From Streptomyces rhizosphaerihabitans (lineage in GTDB: Bacteria; Actinomycetota; Actinomycetes; Streptomycetales; Streptomycetaceae): a stretch of DNA of 64,000 bases. Each line of letters begins with the position of its first letter. Position 1 is the stretch's first letter. The stretch spans positions 20,076 through 84,075 of the forward strand of contig NZ_JAODTZ010000050.1 in assembly GCF_025399795.1 (NCBI RefSeq), given 5' to 3'. The notes under the pieces were generated by a model. The model was not told the DNA's origin and did not search any database. It was given only the letters and a program-made list of their open reading frames with translations. Positions 51,830 through 59,795 of the stretch are shown one piece after another. The translations under genes were made by a program, and so were the position numbers.

Positions 51830-51866
51830 GGCCGACTGCCTCCAAGGACGCTCTTTGCCGCCACTT

Positions 51867-51881
51867 CTGACGCTTCATCAG
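51867..51881. promoter_or_regulatory. CTGAC-N5-ATCAG palindrome (site 4, one mismatch)
   Basis: CTGACGCTTCATCAG resembles sites 1-3 with one arm mismatch, flanked by T and A like the others. It lies 38 bases upstream of the aldehyde dehydrogenase start. Confidence 0.5.
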
Positions 51882-51887
51882 ATACGA

Positions 51888-51903
51888 GAACTGATACCAG
51901 TTC
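51888..51903. promoter_or_regulatory. GAACTG-ATAC-CAGTTC inverted repeat
   Basis: The 6-base arms are perfect. It lies next to site 4 in the aldehyde dehydrogenase promoter. It could be a separate operator. Confidence 0.45.
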
Positions 51904-51969
51904 CAGTGAGATGAGTCCACGGCGCGAACGCGACCGTCCGCGCGGACGCAAAGGTCGACCCGGACTCCC

Positions 51970-52009
51970 GACAGTCGACTCAGGCTCCAGACAGTCGACT
52001 TGGGCTCCC
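51970..52009. repeat. two 20-bp tandem repeats containing AGTCGACT
   Basis: GACAGTCGACTCAGGCTCCA (51970-51989) is followed directly by GACAGTCGACTTGGGCTCCC (51990-52009), each carrying the perfect palindrome AGTCGACT. They abut KstR-like site D between divergent genes. They are likely regulatory. Confidence 0.6.
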
Positions 52010-52011
52010 AT

Positions 52012-52025
52012 TGGAACCCGTTCTA
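52012..52025. promoter_or_regulatory. KstR-like operator (site D)
   Basis: TGGAACCCGTTCTA fits TNNAACNNGTTNNA. It lies 38 bases upstream of the metallo-hydrolase start and in the shared region with the aldehyde dehydrogenase operon. Confidence 0.7.
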
Positions 52026-52062
52026 GTTATAGTGGCGAGAACTCGGCGATGGGTGGAAGCGC

Positions 52063-52950
52063 ATGACGCAGGTGACCGATCACGGCGGGGGCGTACGGTC
52101 GATCAGAGTCCCCATCCCGGACAATCCGCTCGGCCATACGCTGGTGTATCTGGTCGACACCGACGCGGGGCCCGTGCTCATCGACACGGGCTGGGACGAC
52201 CCCGCTTCCTGGGACACACTCGTCGAGGGAGTCACCGGCTGCGGAACCTCCGTCGCGGAGATCCACGGCGTGGTCATCACCCACCACCACCCCGACCACC
52301 ACGGCCTGTCGGGCCGGGTCCGTGAGGCGTCCGGCGCCTGGATCGCGATGCACGCCGCCGACACGGCGATCGTCCGGCGAACCCGGGAGAACCGGCCCGA
52401 GCGCTGGTTCGGCTACATGGCGGCCAAGCTGGCCGCCTCCGGCGCCCCGGAGGAGCACGTCGCCCCGCTGCGCGAGGCACACAAGTCCGTCCGCCGCCCC
52501 AGCACCCTGCCCGGCTTCTCCCCCGCGCTGCCCGACCGCGAGATCGTCCCCGGCGAATTCGTCGCCCTGCCCGGCCGCCGGCTGCGCGCCGTCTGGACCC
52601 CCGGCCACACCCCCGGGCACGTCTGCCTCCACCTGGAGGAGGAGCATCCGGCGCAACTGCCCGGCAACGGACGCCTGTTCTCCGGTGACCATCTGCTGCC
52701 GAAGATCACTCCGCACATCGGGCTCTACGAGGACCCGGGCACCCACGGGCGCCCTCCCTACGCGAACGGTATGGAGAGCCTCGGGGAGATCGCCGATCCG
52801 CTCGGCGACTACCTCGACTCCCTGGAGCGCGTCGGCCGTCTCGGCCCCGCCGAGGTGCTCCCGGCCCACCAGCACGTGTTCACCGATGCCCCTTCCCGAG
52901 TGGCGGAGTTGCTCACGCACCACGAGGAGCGGCTCACCGGCCTGCTGGCC
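52063..52950 (+). other. MBL catalytic core of the hydrolase gene at 52063-53142
   Basis: This portion encodes the alpha-beta/beta-alpha metallo-hydrolase fold. Metal ligands are in ITHHHPDHHG, the His of WTPGHTPGHVCLHL, the Asp of LFSGDHLLP and the His of LPAHQHVF. Confidence 0.7.
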
Positions 52951-53142
52951 CTGCTCTCCGTCCCGCTCACGCCCTGGCAGCTCGCCCAGCGCATGGAGTG
53001 GAACCGCCCCTGGGCCGACATCCCCTACGGATCACGGAACATCGCGGTCTCGGAGGCCGAGGCCCATGTGCGCCGACTGGTGAAGCTGGGGCGCGCGGAG
53101 GCGGTGCCGGGCAGCGATCCGGTGACATACGTGGCGGTGTGA
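52063..53142 (+). CDS. MBL-fold metallo-hydrolase
   Basis: The 359-residue protein has the metallo-beta-lactamase fold with HxHxDH-type motif THHHPDHHG and the downstream ligands GHTPGH, SGDH and PAHQH, so a two-zinc (or iron) site is complete. A C-terminal ~65-residue winged-helix-like tail (LTPWQLAQRMEWNRPWADIP ... HVRRLVKLGRAEAV) matches the LACTB2 group. It probably hydrolyses a thioester or lactone. It is divergent from the aldehyde dehydrogenase operon, with KstR-like site D 38 bases before its start, and so likely belongs to the same regulon. Confidence 0.92.
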   Translation: MTQVTDHGGGVRSIRVPIPDNPLGHTLVYLVDTDAGPVLIDTGWDDPASWDTLVEGVTGCGTSVAEIHGVVITHHHPDHHGLSGRVREASGAWIAMHAADTAIVRRTRENRPERWFGYMAAKLAASGAPEEHVAPLREAHKSVRRPSTLPGFSPALPDREIVPGEFVALPGRRLRAVWTPGHTPGHVCLHLEEEHPAQLPGNGRLFSGDHLLPKITPHIGLYEDPGTHGRPPYANGMESLGEIADPLGDYLDSLERVGRLGPAEVLPAHQHVFTDAPSRVAELLTHHEERLTGLLALLSVPLTPWQLAQRMEWNRPWADIPYGSRNIAVSEAEAHVRRLVKLGRAEAVPGSDPVTYVAV

Positions 53143-53149
53143 CGCCCTC

Positions 53150-53395
53150 GCGCCCAGCGAGTCGCTGGGCGCCGGCCCGCTCGCCACGAATCACCGGTCG
53201 CAGATCGCCAGTCGCCGCTCGCGAGCCACGGGTCACGGGTCACGGGTCACCGGTGCCTGATCGCTGCTCGCGAGCCACGGGGCGCCAGTGCCTGGGCACC
53301 GGTCGCAAGTGCCTGGGCGCCAGTCGCGAGCCACGAGGCTGGGCGCCGGTCGCGAGTGACGGGGTGCCGGTCGTGCCGCGGATCTCGGGGGCGCA
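53150..53395. repeat. degenerate tandem repeats between convergent genes
   Basis: Short units built on CGAGCCACGGGTCACGGG and GGGCGCCAGTGCCTGGGCAC recur with variation throughout. The region is between the ends of the MBL gene and the ATPase gene. No coding frame is credible. It looks like slippage-generated filler. Confidence 0.6.
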
Positions 53396-53397
53396 CC

Positions 53398-55494
53398 TCA
53401 TCGGCCGTGGACCGCGTAGTCCAGCCCCTCCTCGTACGGCATCGCGCGCCCCTCCCCGTACGCCTTCTCGTAGGCCGGGTCGCCGATCTCGCCGCGGACG
53501 CGGAGTTCGTGCGAGCGGCGGGTGGCCATCAGGTCGGGCGAGTCCATCTGGGCCCGCCCGGTGAGTTCCCACACGCGCTCACCGATGCCCAGGAGGCGGG
53601 CCGCGCGATGGCCGTCGCCCGCCGCGACGACCCCCGCCGCGAGCACGTCGAGGGCCATCGCGGCACCCACGGTGTTGTGCAGCAGTCCGTGCCCGGCCAG
53701 CGCGGTGCGGGCGTTGCCGACGGCCGCGCCGATGTCCCCGCGGGCCAGATCGGTCTGAGCCACGACGCTGTCCGCGAAGGCGCCCGCCCACGACTCCCCG
53801 CACGCGACGCTCGCCGCACGCACCTCCTCGGCCACCGCGCGCGCCCGCCCGTGGTCCCCGCTCAACAGGTACGCGAAGGCCAGCGCCACCCGGACCTGGA
53901 GCTGCGCCGCCCCGAACCAGTCCCGCCGGACAGGCAGCCGAGGTGCGCCCGCCAGCACGTGGACCGCCTCGGACAGACGCCCGCTCAGGGCGAGTTGGCC
54001 GCCCCGGATGTACTTGGCGGCCACCACCGCCACCGGGTCGCCCTGTTCCCTCGCCGCGTCGGCGCAGCGCACCGCCCAGTTGGCCGCGGCCTCCAGATCA
54101 CCCTGGAGGAGCGCGACCGCACCCCGTGTCCACACCGCGCGGATGCGGTCGGGGCCGGGCGGCGCGCCGTTCGACAGCGCCTGGTCGAGACAGTGCTGGG
54201 CTTCGCGCAGGTAGCCGCAGTGCCGCCACAGGAAGCCGATGTCGGCCGCCATCGCGAGGGCGACCCGTCCGTCCGGCTCGGTGAGCGCGCAGTCCATGGC
54301 CGCGCGGAGATTGGCGTGCTCGGTGAGGGTGCGCTCGCACCAGCCCGCCTGGCGTCCGGTGTTCCACTCGGCGCAGCCCTGGTGGGCCAGCCGCCGGTAG
54401 TGGTCGCGGTGACGCAGCCGCAGGGCGTGTTCCTCGCCCAGCGCCCGCAGCCAGTCGGCGCCGAACTCCCGCACGGTGTCGAGGAGTCGGTAGCGGACGG
54501 GGTCGGCGTGGTGGCGGCGCACGATGGACTGCTCGACGAGCCGGTCGAGCAGTGCGGGGATCCGGCCGGCGGGCAGCGGACCGCCCGCGCAGACCTCTTC
54601 GGCGGCCCTCCCGCAGAAACCGCCCGCGAACACCGACAGACGGGCCCACAGCAGTCGTTCCAGCGGTGCGCACAGTTCGTGGCTCCAGCCGATGGCCGTG
54701 CGCAGGGTCTGGTGGCGCGGCGGCCCTTCGCCCTCGCGCGCGGCGAGCAGGTCGAGCCGGGACGGCAGGCGCCGGCCGAGCAGGCCGCTCAACTGGTCCA
54801 GGGTGAGCTCGCCGAGCCGGACGGCGGCGAGTTCGATGGCGAGCGGAATGCCGTCGAGGCGGCGGCAGACGGCCTCCACGGCAGGGCGGTCGGTGTCGTG
54901 AAGGGTGAATCCGTTGTCGGCCGCGCGGTCGGCGAACAGGGCCACCGCGTCGCCCGCGACCGGCAGCGGATCGAGGCGCAGGACGTGTTCGCCCGGCAGA
55001 CCGAGCGGCTCGCGGCTGGTGACGAGGACCCGCAGGCCCGGCAGCAGGGGCAGCAGCGTCTCGACGAAGGCCACGCAGTCCGCGAGGACGTGCTCGCAGG
55101 AGTCGAGGACCAGCAACAGCCTTTTGCCCTCGGCCCATTCGGCGACCACCTCGGTGACCGGCCGTGTCGACCGGTCGGAGAGCCGCAGCGCCTCCACGAC
55201 GGCGAGGCCCACCAGTCCGGCGGAGTGCAGCGGGGAGAGCTCCACCAGCCAGACGCCGTCCGGGTACGCGCCGCCGATCCGGCCTGCGGCCTGGAGCGCG
55301 AGCCGGGTCTTGCCGACTCCGCCGACGCCGACCAGGCTCACCAGCCGGTAGATCCCGGTACCCGGATCCAGCTCTCGCTCCAGCCGGCCGAGTTCCTCCA
55401 GCCGGCCGATGAAACTCCGCGTCGATGAGGGCAGATTGCCAGGCCGTCCACCGGACGTGCTGCCGGGCCGTCCACCGGTCGTGTTGTCGGACAC
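53398..55494 (-). CDS. NB-ARC-type ATPase regulator with TPR-like tail, no DNA-binding domain
   Basis: The ~699-residue protein has a STAND/NB-ARC ATPase module: P-loop VSLVGVGGVGKTRLALQ, Walker B RLLLVLDSCEHVL, VLVTSREPLGLPGE and DGIPLAIELAAVRLG (GLPL-like). A winged-helix region (SVFAGGFCGRAAEEVC ... RYRLLDTVREF) follows, then a TPR-like superhelix. Relatives carry either an N-terminal SARP domain or a C-terminal LuxR helix-turn-helix; neither is visible here, so any control is through partners. The start GTG 55494 is tentative (GTG 55500 is equivalent). It is divergent from a SpoIIE phosphatase. Confidence 0.85.
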   Translation of the reverse strand: MSDNTTGGRPGSTSGGRPGNLPSSTRSFIGRLEELGRLERELDPGTGIYRLVSLVGVGGVGKTRLALQAAGRIGGAYPDGVWLVELSPLHSAGLVGLAVVEALRLSDRSTRPVTEVVAEWAEGKRLLLVLDSCEHVLADCVAFVETLLPLLPGLRVLVTSREPLGLPGEHVLRLDPLPVAGDAVALFADRAADNGFTLHDTDRPAVEAVCRRLDGIPLAIELAAVRLGELTLDQLSGLLGRRLPSRLDLLAAREGEGPPRHQTLRTAIGWSHELCAPLERLLWARLSVFAGGFCGRAAEEVCAGGPLPAGRIPALLDRLVEQSIVRRHHADPVRYRLLDTVREFGADWLRALGEEHALRLRHRDHYRRLAHQGCAEWNTGRQAGWCERTLTEHANLRAAMDCALTEPDGRVALAMAADIGFLWRHCGYLREAQHCLDQALSNGAPPGPDRIRAVWTRGAVALLQGDLEAAANWAVRCADAAREQGDPVAVVAAKYIRGGQLALSGRLSEAVHVLAGAPRLPVRRDWFGAAQLQVRVALAFAYLLSGDHGRARAVAEEVRAASVACGESWAGAFADSVVAQTDLARGDIGAAVGNARTALAGHGLLHNTVGAAMALDVLAAGVVAAGDGHRAARLLGIGERVWELTGRAQMDSPDLMATRRSHELRVRGEIGDPAYEKAYGEGRAMPYEEGLDYAVHGR

Positions 55495-55684
55495 GCGCAC
55501 CAGTGTGACCGGATCGCACACGTGCGATGCCCCGCTCCCCCGACTCGGACAAAAGATCCACATCGCGACGCCACTTCCGGGCGCGTTCCGACGAGATGTG
55601 ATCAACTCTCCGTCGGCGTGGGCGACGAGGACCGTTTTCGGGGATTGTCGGGTGATGCGCGAGAGGGAGCGACGGAGCGAGCGG

Positions 55685-56764
55685 ATGTCCGCCGACGACG
55701 GAGGCGATGGGCAGGTCGGAGCCGGGTTCTCGTGGCCGATGCTCGTACCGCCGGCCGCCTGTCCGGCGGTGGCCCTGCCGCATCTGCTGGACGACCGGGT
55801 GCCTCCCCTGGTCACGCTGCTGCTGATCGGACCGTTGCTGGCGTGCGCGCGGTCCGGGGTGCGCTGGACCCTGCTGGTCTCCTCCTGGTCGGCGGCACTC
55901 GGGCTCGCGACGGGCCTCGCCGACGGTGATGTGACCGGCCTCGACTTCGGCGTCCACTTCGGCGGGCTGCTGCTCGGCTGCGCTATCACCGTGTACGCGG
56001 CCGGCCGGCGCGAGCGCCTGAGCGACGCGCTCGCGCGGGCCCGCGAGGTCGCCCGGGTCACCCAGGAGGCGATCCTGCGGCCCATCTCCCGCACACTGGG
56101 CGGCACTCAGGTGTACACCCGCTACCACTGCTCCGGCGCCGAGTCGACGGTCGGCGGCGATCTGTACGACGTTGCGGTGACCCCGTACGGGCTGCGGGTC
56201 CTGGTGGGTGATGTACGCGGTCACGGCCTCGACGCGCTCCGGCTGACCGCCGAGACGATCACCGGTTTCCGTGAACTCGCCTATACCGCGCCCGATCTCC
56301 CGGCCCTGGCCGACGGCCTCGACACCCGTCTCGCACCGGAGCTGGGACCGGAGGACTTCGTCACCGTCCTGCTCGCCGAGTTCGCGCCCGGCGAGGTGCG
56401 GCTGGTCAACTGCGGTCACCCGGCGCCCCTGCGCTCCGGCCGGAGCGTCGAGTTCCTCGAACCCGAGTTCACCACACCGCCGTTGGGGCTGCACCCCGAG
56501 CCCCGCCAATACCGTGTGCGGCTCCAGCCCGGTGACCGTCTGCTCCTCTACACGGACGGCCTGACCGAAGGCCGCGACCAGGACGGCGTCCCGTTCCCAC
56601 TGCTCGGCGAGGCCGCTCTCGCGCTGCGCGAACCCCTCCCCGAGGACGCCTTGAACAGCTTGCACGCCCGTCTGCTCCAGCACACCGGCGCGCCGCTGTC
56701 CGACGATCTCGCGCTGGTGCTGTGCCAGCCGGTGGAGGCCGCGGTCCCCGCGCGCGTTCTGTGA
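55685..56764 (+). CDS. membrane PP2C/SpoIIE-type protein phosphatase
   Basis: The 360-residue protein has 3-4 N-terminal membrane helices (about 20-115), a linker (RARE VARVTQEAILRPISRTL) and a SpoIIE/PP2C domain: TVGGDLYDVAVTPYGLRVLV, GDVRGHGLDALRLTAETITG, NCGHPAPL and LLLYTDGLTEGRDQDGVPFP. The Asp residues bind Mn/Mg. It dephosphorylates an anti-sigma antagonist-like protein. ATG 55655, ten codons upstream, is an alternative. No partner anti-sigma is adjacent. Confidence 0.9.
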   Translation: MSADDGGDGQVGAGFSWPMLVPPAACPAVALPHLLDDRVPPLVTLLLIGPLLACARSGVRWTLLVSSWSAALGLATGLADGDVTGLDFGVHFGGLLLGCAITVYAAGRRERLSDALARAREVARVTQEAILRPISRTLGGTQVYTRYHCSGAESTVGGDLYDVAVTPYGLRVLVGDVRGHGLDALRLTAETITGFRELAYTAPDLPALADGLDTRLAPELGPEDFVTVLLAEFAPGEVRLVNCGHPAPLRSGRSVEFLEPEFTTPPLGLHPEPRQYRVRLQPGDRLLLYTDGLTEGRDQDGVPFPLLGEAALALREPLPEDALNSLHARLLQHTGAPLSDDLALVLCQPVEAAVPARVL

Positions 56765-56877
56765 CCGTCACCCCGGCGCCGGTACCGACGTCGGCGCCGA
56801 GCGGCTCGGACCGGGTCGCCGTGCGCGTGCCGGACCCACGTCAGCCGGCCACCGCTCAGTCACTCAGCCCTCAGCCC

Positions 56878-57540
56878 TCAGCCCAGCATCGCCCGGATCA
56901 ACTCGTCGGCCTCGCCCAGAAGTTCGACCTCGTGCGCGCTCATCGTCGGGTTGGCCGCCCGGCGCCGTCCAGCCTCGATGAGCCCCTCCTCGGTCACCTG
57001 GTCCTCGTTCCCGTCGAGCAGCGCGTCCAGCGTCTCCTCGGCCACGTCCCCGATCGCCTCGCCGCCGACGGCGACCTGGGCGAGGATCACGGCGGACATG
57101 GCCCAGTCGAGGCCGGGCGGACCCTCCTCGGTGTTGGACCAGTCGATGACCTTCGGTCCGTCCGGGGTGAGCATCACGTTGTCGGGGTGCAGATCCAGGT
57201 GCAGGACGCGCACGGCGGGGTCGGCGGAGAGCCTGGCGGGCACGGCGTGCAGCTTGCGCAGCAGCCGGGCCAGGGTCAGGCCGGCCTCCTGGGCGGAGAG
57301 CAGGCCCTGGCCGAAGGCTTCGAGCATGGTCGGCCCGGACAGCCGCTCCATCACCAGGTCGCCGCGGGTCGCCGCCCGCACTCCCGGCACCGGATAGCCG
57401 TGCGAGCGCACGTGCTGCATCACCGCAGCCTCGGCCGTCGCGTCGCCCCAGCCCGCGCGGTCCCGCCGCAGCACCCACGCCTCGTCGATCTCGTAGACGT
57501 CCGCCGAACGCCCCGAGCCGAGCAGTCTCCCCGTTCGCAT
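56878..57540 (-). CDS. aminoglycoside phosphotransferase-like kinase
   Basis: The 220-residue protein has the APH-type kinase fold: glycine-loop-like RTGRLLGSGRSADVYEID, catalytic loop VLHLDLHPDNVML and metal-binding IDWSNTEEGPPGLDWAMSAV. It is shorter than true APH enzymes, so it is more likely a small-molecule or choline-type kinase of unknown substrate. ATG 57540. It is convergent with the SpoIIE phosphatase and divergent from the riboswitch-led operon. Confidence 0.88.
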   Translation of the reverse strand: MRTGRLLGSGRSADVYEIDEAWVLRRDRAGWGDATAEAAVMQHVRSHGYPVPGVRAATRGDLVMERLSGPTMLEAFGQGLLSAQEAGLTLARLLRKLHAVPARLSADPAVRVLHLDLHPDNVMLTPDGPKVIDWSNTEEGPPGLDWAMSAVILAQVAVGGEAIGDVAEETLDALLDGNEDQVTEEGLIEAGRRRAANPTMSAHEVELLGEADELIRAMLG

Positions 57541-57684
57541 GGCCCGAACCTAGCGGATGTCCTTCGGCCCGCCCCGGGTCATCGGTGATCCGAACGACAC
57601 CCGCATGCCGTTCCCACACCCGCTCCACAGGCGGCACTCGGGGAATTCCGGGCGGCCGGTAGAGTGAGCGCGTCGTCATCACAC

Positions 57685-57850
57685 CCGTACGAGGAGAAGC
57701 CGGTGCAAATCCGGCGCTGACCCGCAACCGTGAGCCACTTCGGTGGTGAGCCGGATCGCCTCGCACGGGACGTGACCGGCTCGTGCCCTCGGCAGCCCGC
57801 CGACGGCCGGCACCGTCGAGGGATACGGAGCCGGAGCCGCCCGGATACCT
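57685..57850 (+). promoter_or_regulatory. cobalamin riboswitch
   Basis: The conserved elements are in order: AAGCCGGTGCAAATCCGGCG, CTGACCCGCAACCGTGAGCC, then paired segments and the closing CGGAGCCGGAGCC...CGGATACC. This matches the B12-box riboswitch, although the ends are approximate. It lies 40 bases before the ATG of the prenyltransferase-like gene and presumably represses the operon when adenosyl- or methylcobalamin binds. Confidence 0.92.
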
Positions 57851-57890
57851 CAGCGTGCCCGGTGCTGCCCGGCTCCCCGCAGGGAGAGTC

Positions 57891-59132
57891 ATGTTTGTTC
57901 GCCGCACCGCAGCGGTACTGGCCGCCACCGCAGTCATCGGGGCGGTCGTCGCACCGGCCGCTTCCGCCGCCGGCTCGTCCCCCTCGCCGTCACCCTCGGT
58001 GGCACTCCCCTCGGGCCTGTACGGCTCCACCGACCCGACCTACGACGGCGTCTGGCGGCAGTCGCTCGCGCTGCTCGCCCAGCACACCGTCGGCGTACGC
58101 CCCGCCGCCAAGGCCGTGGACTGGCTGACCGGCCAGCAGTGCGCGAACGGGGCCTTCGCCGCGTACCGCGCCGACGCGAGTGCCGCGTGCGACGCCAAGA
58201 CGCAGGTCGACACCAACAGCACCGCGGCCGCCGTCCAGGCCCTCGGCGCGCTCGGCGGACACGACGACGCCACCGGCAAGGCCGTCACCTGGCTGAAGTC
58301 CGCGCAGAACAAGGACGGCGGCTGGGGCTACATGGCCGGCGGACCCAGCGACACCAACTCGACGTCCGTCGTCATCGGCGCGCTGAAGGCGGTCGGCAAG
58401 AAGCCCGCGGGCGTCTCCAAGGACGGCAAGTCACCCTTCGACGCCCTGCTGAAGCTGTCGACGGCCTGCGACGCGGAGGGCGACGGCGCCTTCGCCTACC
58501 AGCCCGACAAGAAGGGCAAGCTGGCGGCGAACGCGGACGCGACCGCGGCGGGCGTGACGGCCGGCATGGGCCAGGGCTTCGTGGCGGCGACCGGCTACGC
58601 GTTCCACCTCACGGGTTGCGTCATCGCCGACGCCCCCGACATGGCGACCGCGGCGGGGAACGGCGCCAACTATCTCGCCAAGGCGATGGCGAAGACCTCG
58701 TACCTGAAGTCCGCGCTCCCGGGCGCCAAGGACCAGCCCGACTACGGCAACACGGCGGACGCGGTCGTGGCCCTCGCGGCCATCGGCGCGACGAAGGACG
58801 CGCAGAAGCCGCTCGCCTGGCTGGAGAAGAACTCCGGTGACTGGGCGGCCGAGTCCGGTCCCGCCGCGTACGCGCAGCTGATCTTCGCCGCGCACGCCAC
58901 CGGCACCGACCCGCGCGCCTTCGGCGGCAAGGACCTGGTCGCGCTGCTGGGCGCCACGGGCCCGGCGCCGAGCACGGCCGGAGCCTCGGCCACCCCGAGC
59001 GAGAAGAAGAACGACGAGAAGAAGGACGACGGCAACGGGCTCGGCGTCTGGTGGATCATCGGCGTCGGCCTGGTCGCGGGCATCGGCATCGGCTTCCTGA
59101 TCAGCGGCCGTAACAAGAAGCGCCAGCTGTGA
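57891..59132 (+). CDS. secreted prenyltransferase/squalene-oxidase-repeat protein, cobalamin-regulated
   Basis: The 413-residue protein has a signal peptide (FVRRTAAVLAATAVIGAVVA), an (alpha/alpha) barrel of prenyltransferase-type repeats (AVDWLTGQQCANGAFAAY; VTWLKSAQNKDGGWGYMAGG; NTADAVVALAAIGATKDAQK), a charged linker (EKKNDEKKDDGNG) and a C-terminal membrane helix (VWWIIGVGLVAGIGIGFLIS) with GRNKKRQL. It is thus a surface-anchored protein, not a cytosolic terpene enzyme; no DxDD or catalytic Asp motif is seen. Under a B12 riboswitch and followed by ECF genes, it may bind the corrinoid. The fold resembles the alpha domain of intrinsic factor/transcobalamin. Confidence 0.88.
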   Translation: MFVRRTAAVLAATAVIGAVVAPAASAAGSSPSPSPSVALPSGLYGSTDPTYDGVWRQSLALLAQHTVGVRPAAKAVDWLTGQQCANGAFAAYRADASAACDAKTQVDTNSTAAAVQALGALGGHDDATGKAVTWLKSAQNKDGGWGYMAGGPSDTNSTSVVIGALKAVGKKPAGVSKDGKSPFDALLKLSTACDAEGDGAFAYQPDKKGKLAANADATAAGVTAGMGQGFVAATGYAFHLTGCVIADAPDMATAAGNGANYLAKAMAKTSYLKSALPGAKDQPDYGNTADAVVALAAIGATKDAQKPLAWLEKNSGDWAAESGPAAYAQLIFAAHATGTDPRAFGGKDLVALLGATGPAPSTAGASATPSEKKNDEKKDDGNGLGVWWIIGVGLVAGIGIGFLISGRNKKRQL

Positions 59133-59785
59133 CCGCCCGTCGGACGACCGCGCCCGCCCTGGCACTCGCGCTGGCCCTCCTGCTCCTCGTCCTCGGCGGC
59201 GCAGGACAGGCCCGAGCCGTCGGCTACCGCTACTGGTCCTTCTGGGACCTGACCGGCGGGAAGTGGACGTACGCCACCCAGGGCCCGTCGACCGCGCGGC
59301 CGTCCGACGGCGATGTCCAGGGCTTCCGCTTCGCGGTGAGCGAGGACTCCCAGCACGCAGTACAGCCGCGCGGGGAGCGGGGGTTCGCCGCCATATGCGC
59401 CAGGACGCCCGCCCAGCAGGGCAAGAAGCGGGTGGCCCTGGTCATCGACCCCGGTACGGCCACCGACGCGCCGTCCGGCGAGCGTCCGCCGTCCCCGCGT
59501 ACCGCCTGTGCCCGAGTCGCCCCCGACGCGAGCACCGCGGAGGCCCTGGCCACGGTCGCCAAACCCCTGCGCTACGACACCAACGCCCTGCTGTGCGCCA
59601 TCGCGGGCTATCCGCGAACGGGCTGCGGCGAGCCGGTCGCGGTCGGCGGACCGACCGCGACCGCCCGCCCGCACGCCTTGGAACCGGCCCACCACGGCCC
59701 CTCGGTAGGCGTGCTGGCGGGCGCGGCGGCGGTGGCCGTGCTGGGCGCGGCGGCCGTGTGGCAGGCCCGCCGGCGCAAGGGCTGA
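59129..59785 (+). CDS. SCO2322 family membrane-anchored surface protein
   Basis: The 218-residue protein has an N-terminal signal (ALALALALLLLVLGGAGQAR), a compact extracytoplasmic domain (GYRYWSFWDLTGGKWTYATQ; DGDVQGFRFAVSED; two later Cys, C-A-R and C-A-I) and a C-terminal helix (VGVLAGAAAVAVLGAAAVWQ) with RRRKG. It resembles the SCO2322 family of Streptomyces. It starts at GTG 59129 overlapping the preceding stop as GTGA. The size suggests a small beta-rich domain, plausibly the second half of a split corrinoid-binding receptor. Confidence 0.85.
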   Translation: MTARRTTAPALALALALLLLVLGGAGQARAVGYRYWSFWDLTGGKWTYATQGPSTARPSDGDVQGFRFAVSEDSQHAVQPRGERGFAAICARTPAQQGKKRVALVIDPGTATDAPSGERPPSPRTACARVAPDASTAEALATVAKPLRYDTNALLCAIAGYPRTGCGEPVAVGGPTATARPHALEPAHHGPSVGVLAGAAAVAVLGAAAVWQARRRKG

Positions 59786-59795
59786 GGCGCCGATC

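Noticed and set aside
51970..52009. Tandem 20-base repeats as a CRISPR array
   Set aside because: Only two adjacent units with no spacers and no cas genes nearby.
53150..53395. Repeats as CRISPR or tRNA-like elements
   Set aside because: Units are irregular, contiguous and degenerate; no spacer pattern or cloverleaf.
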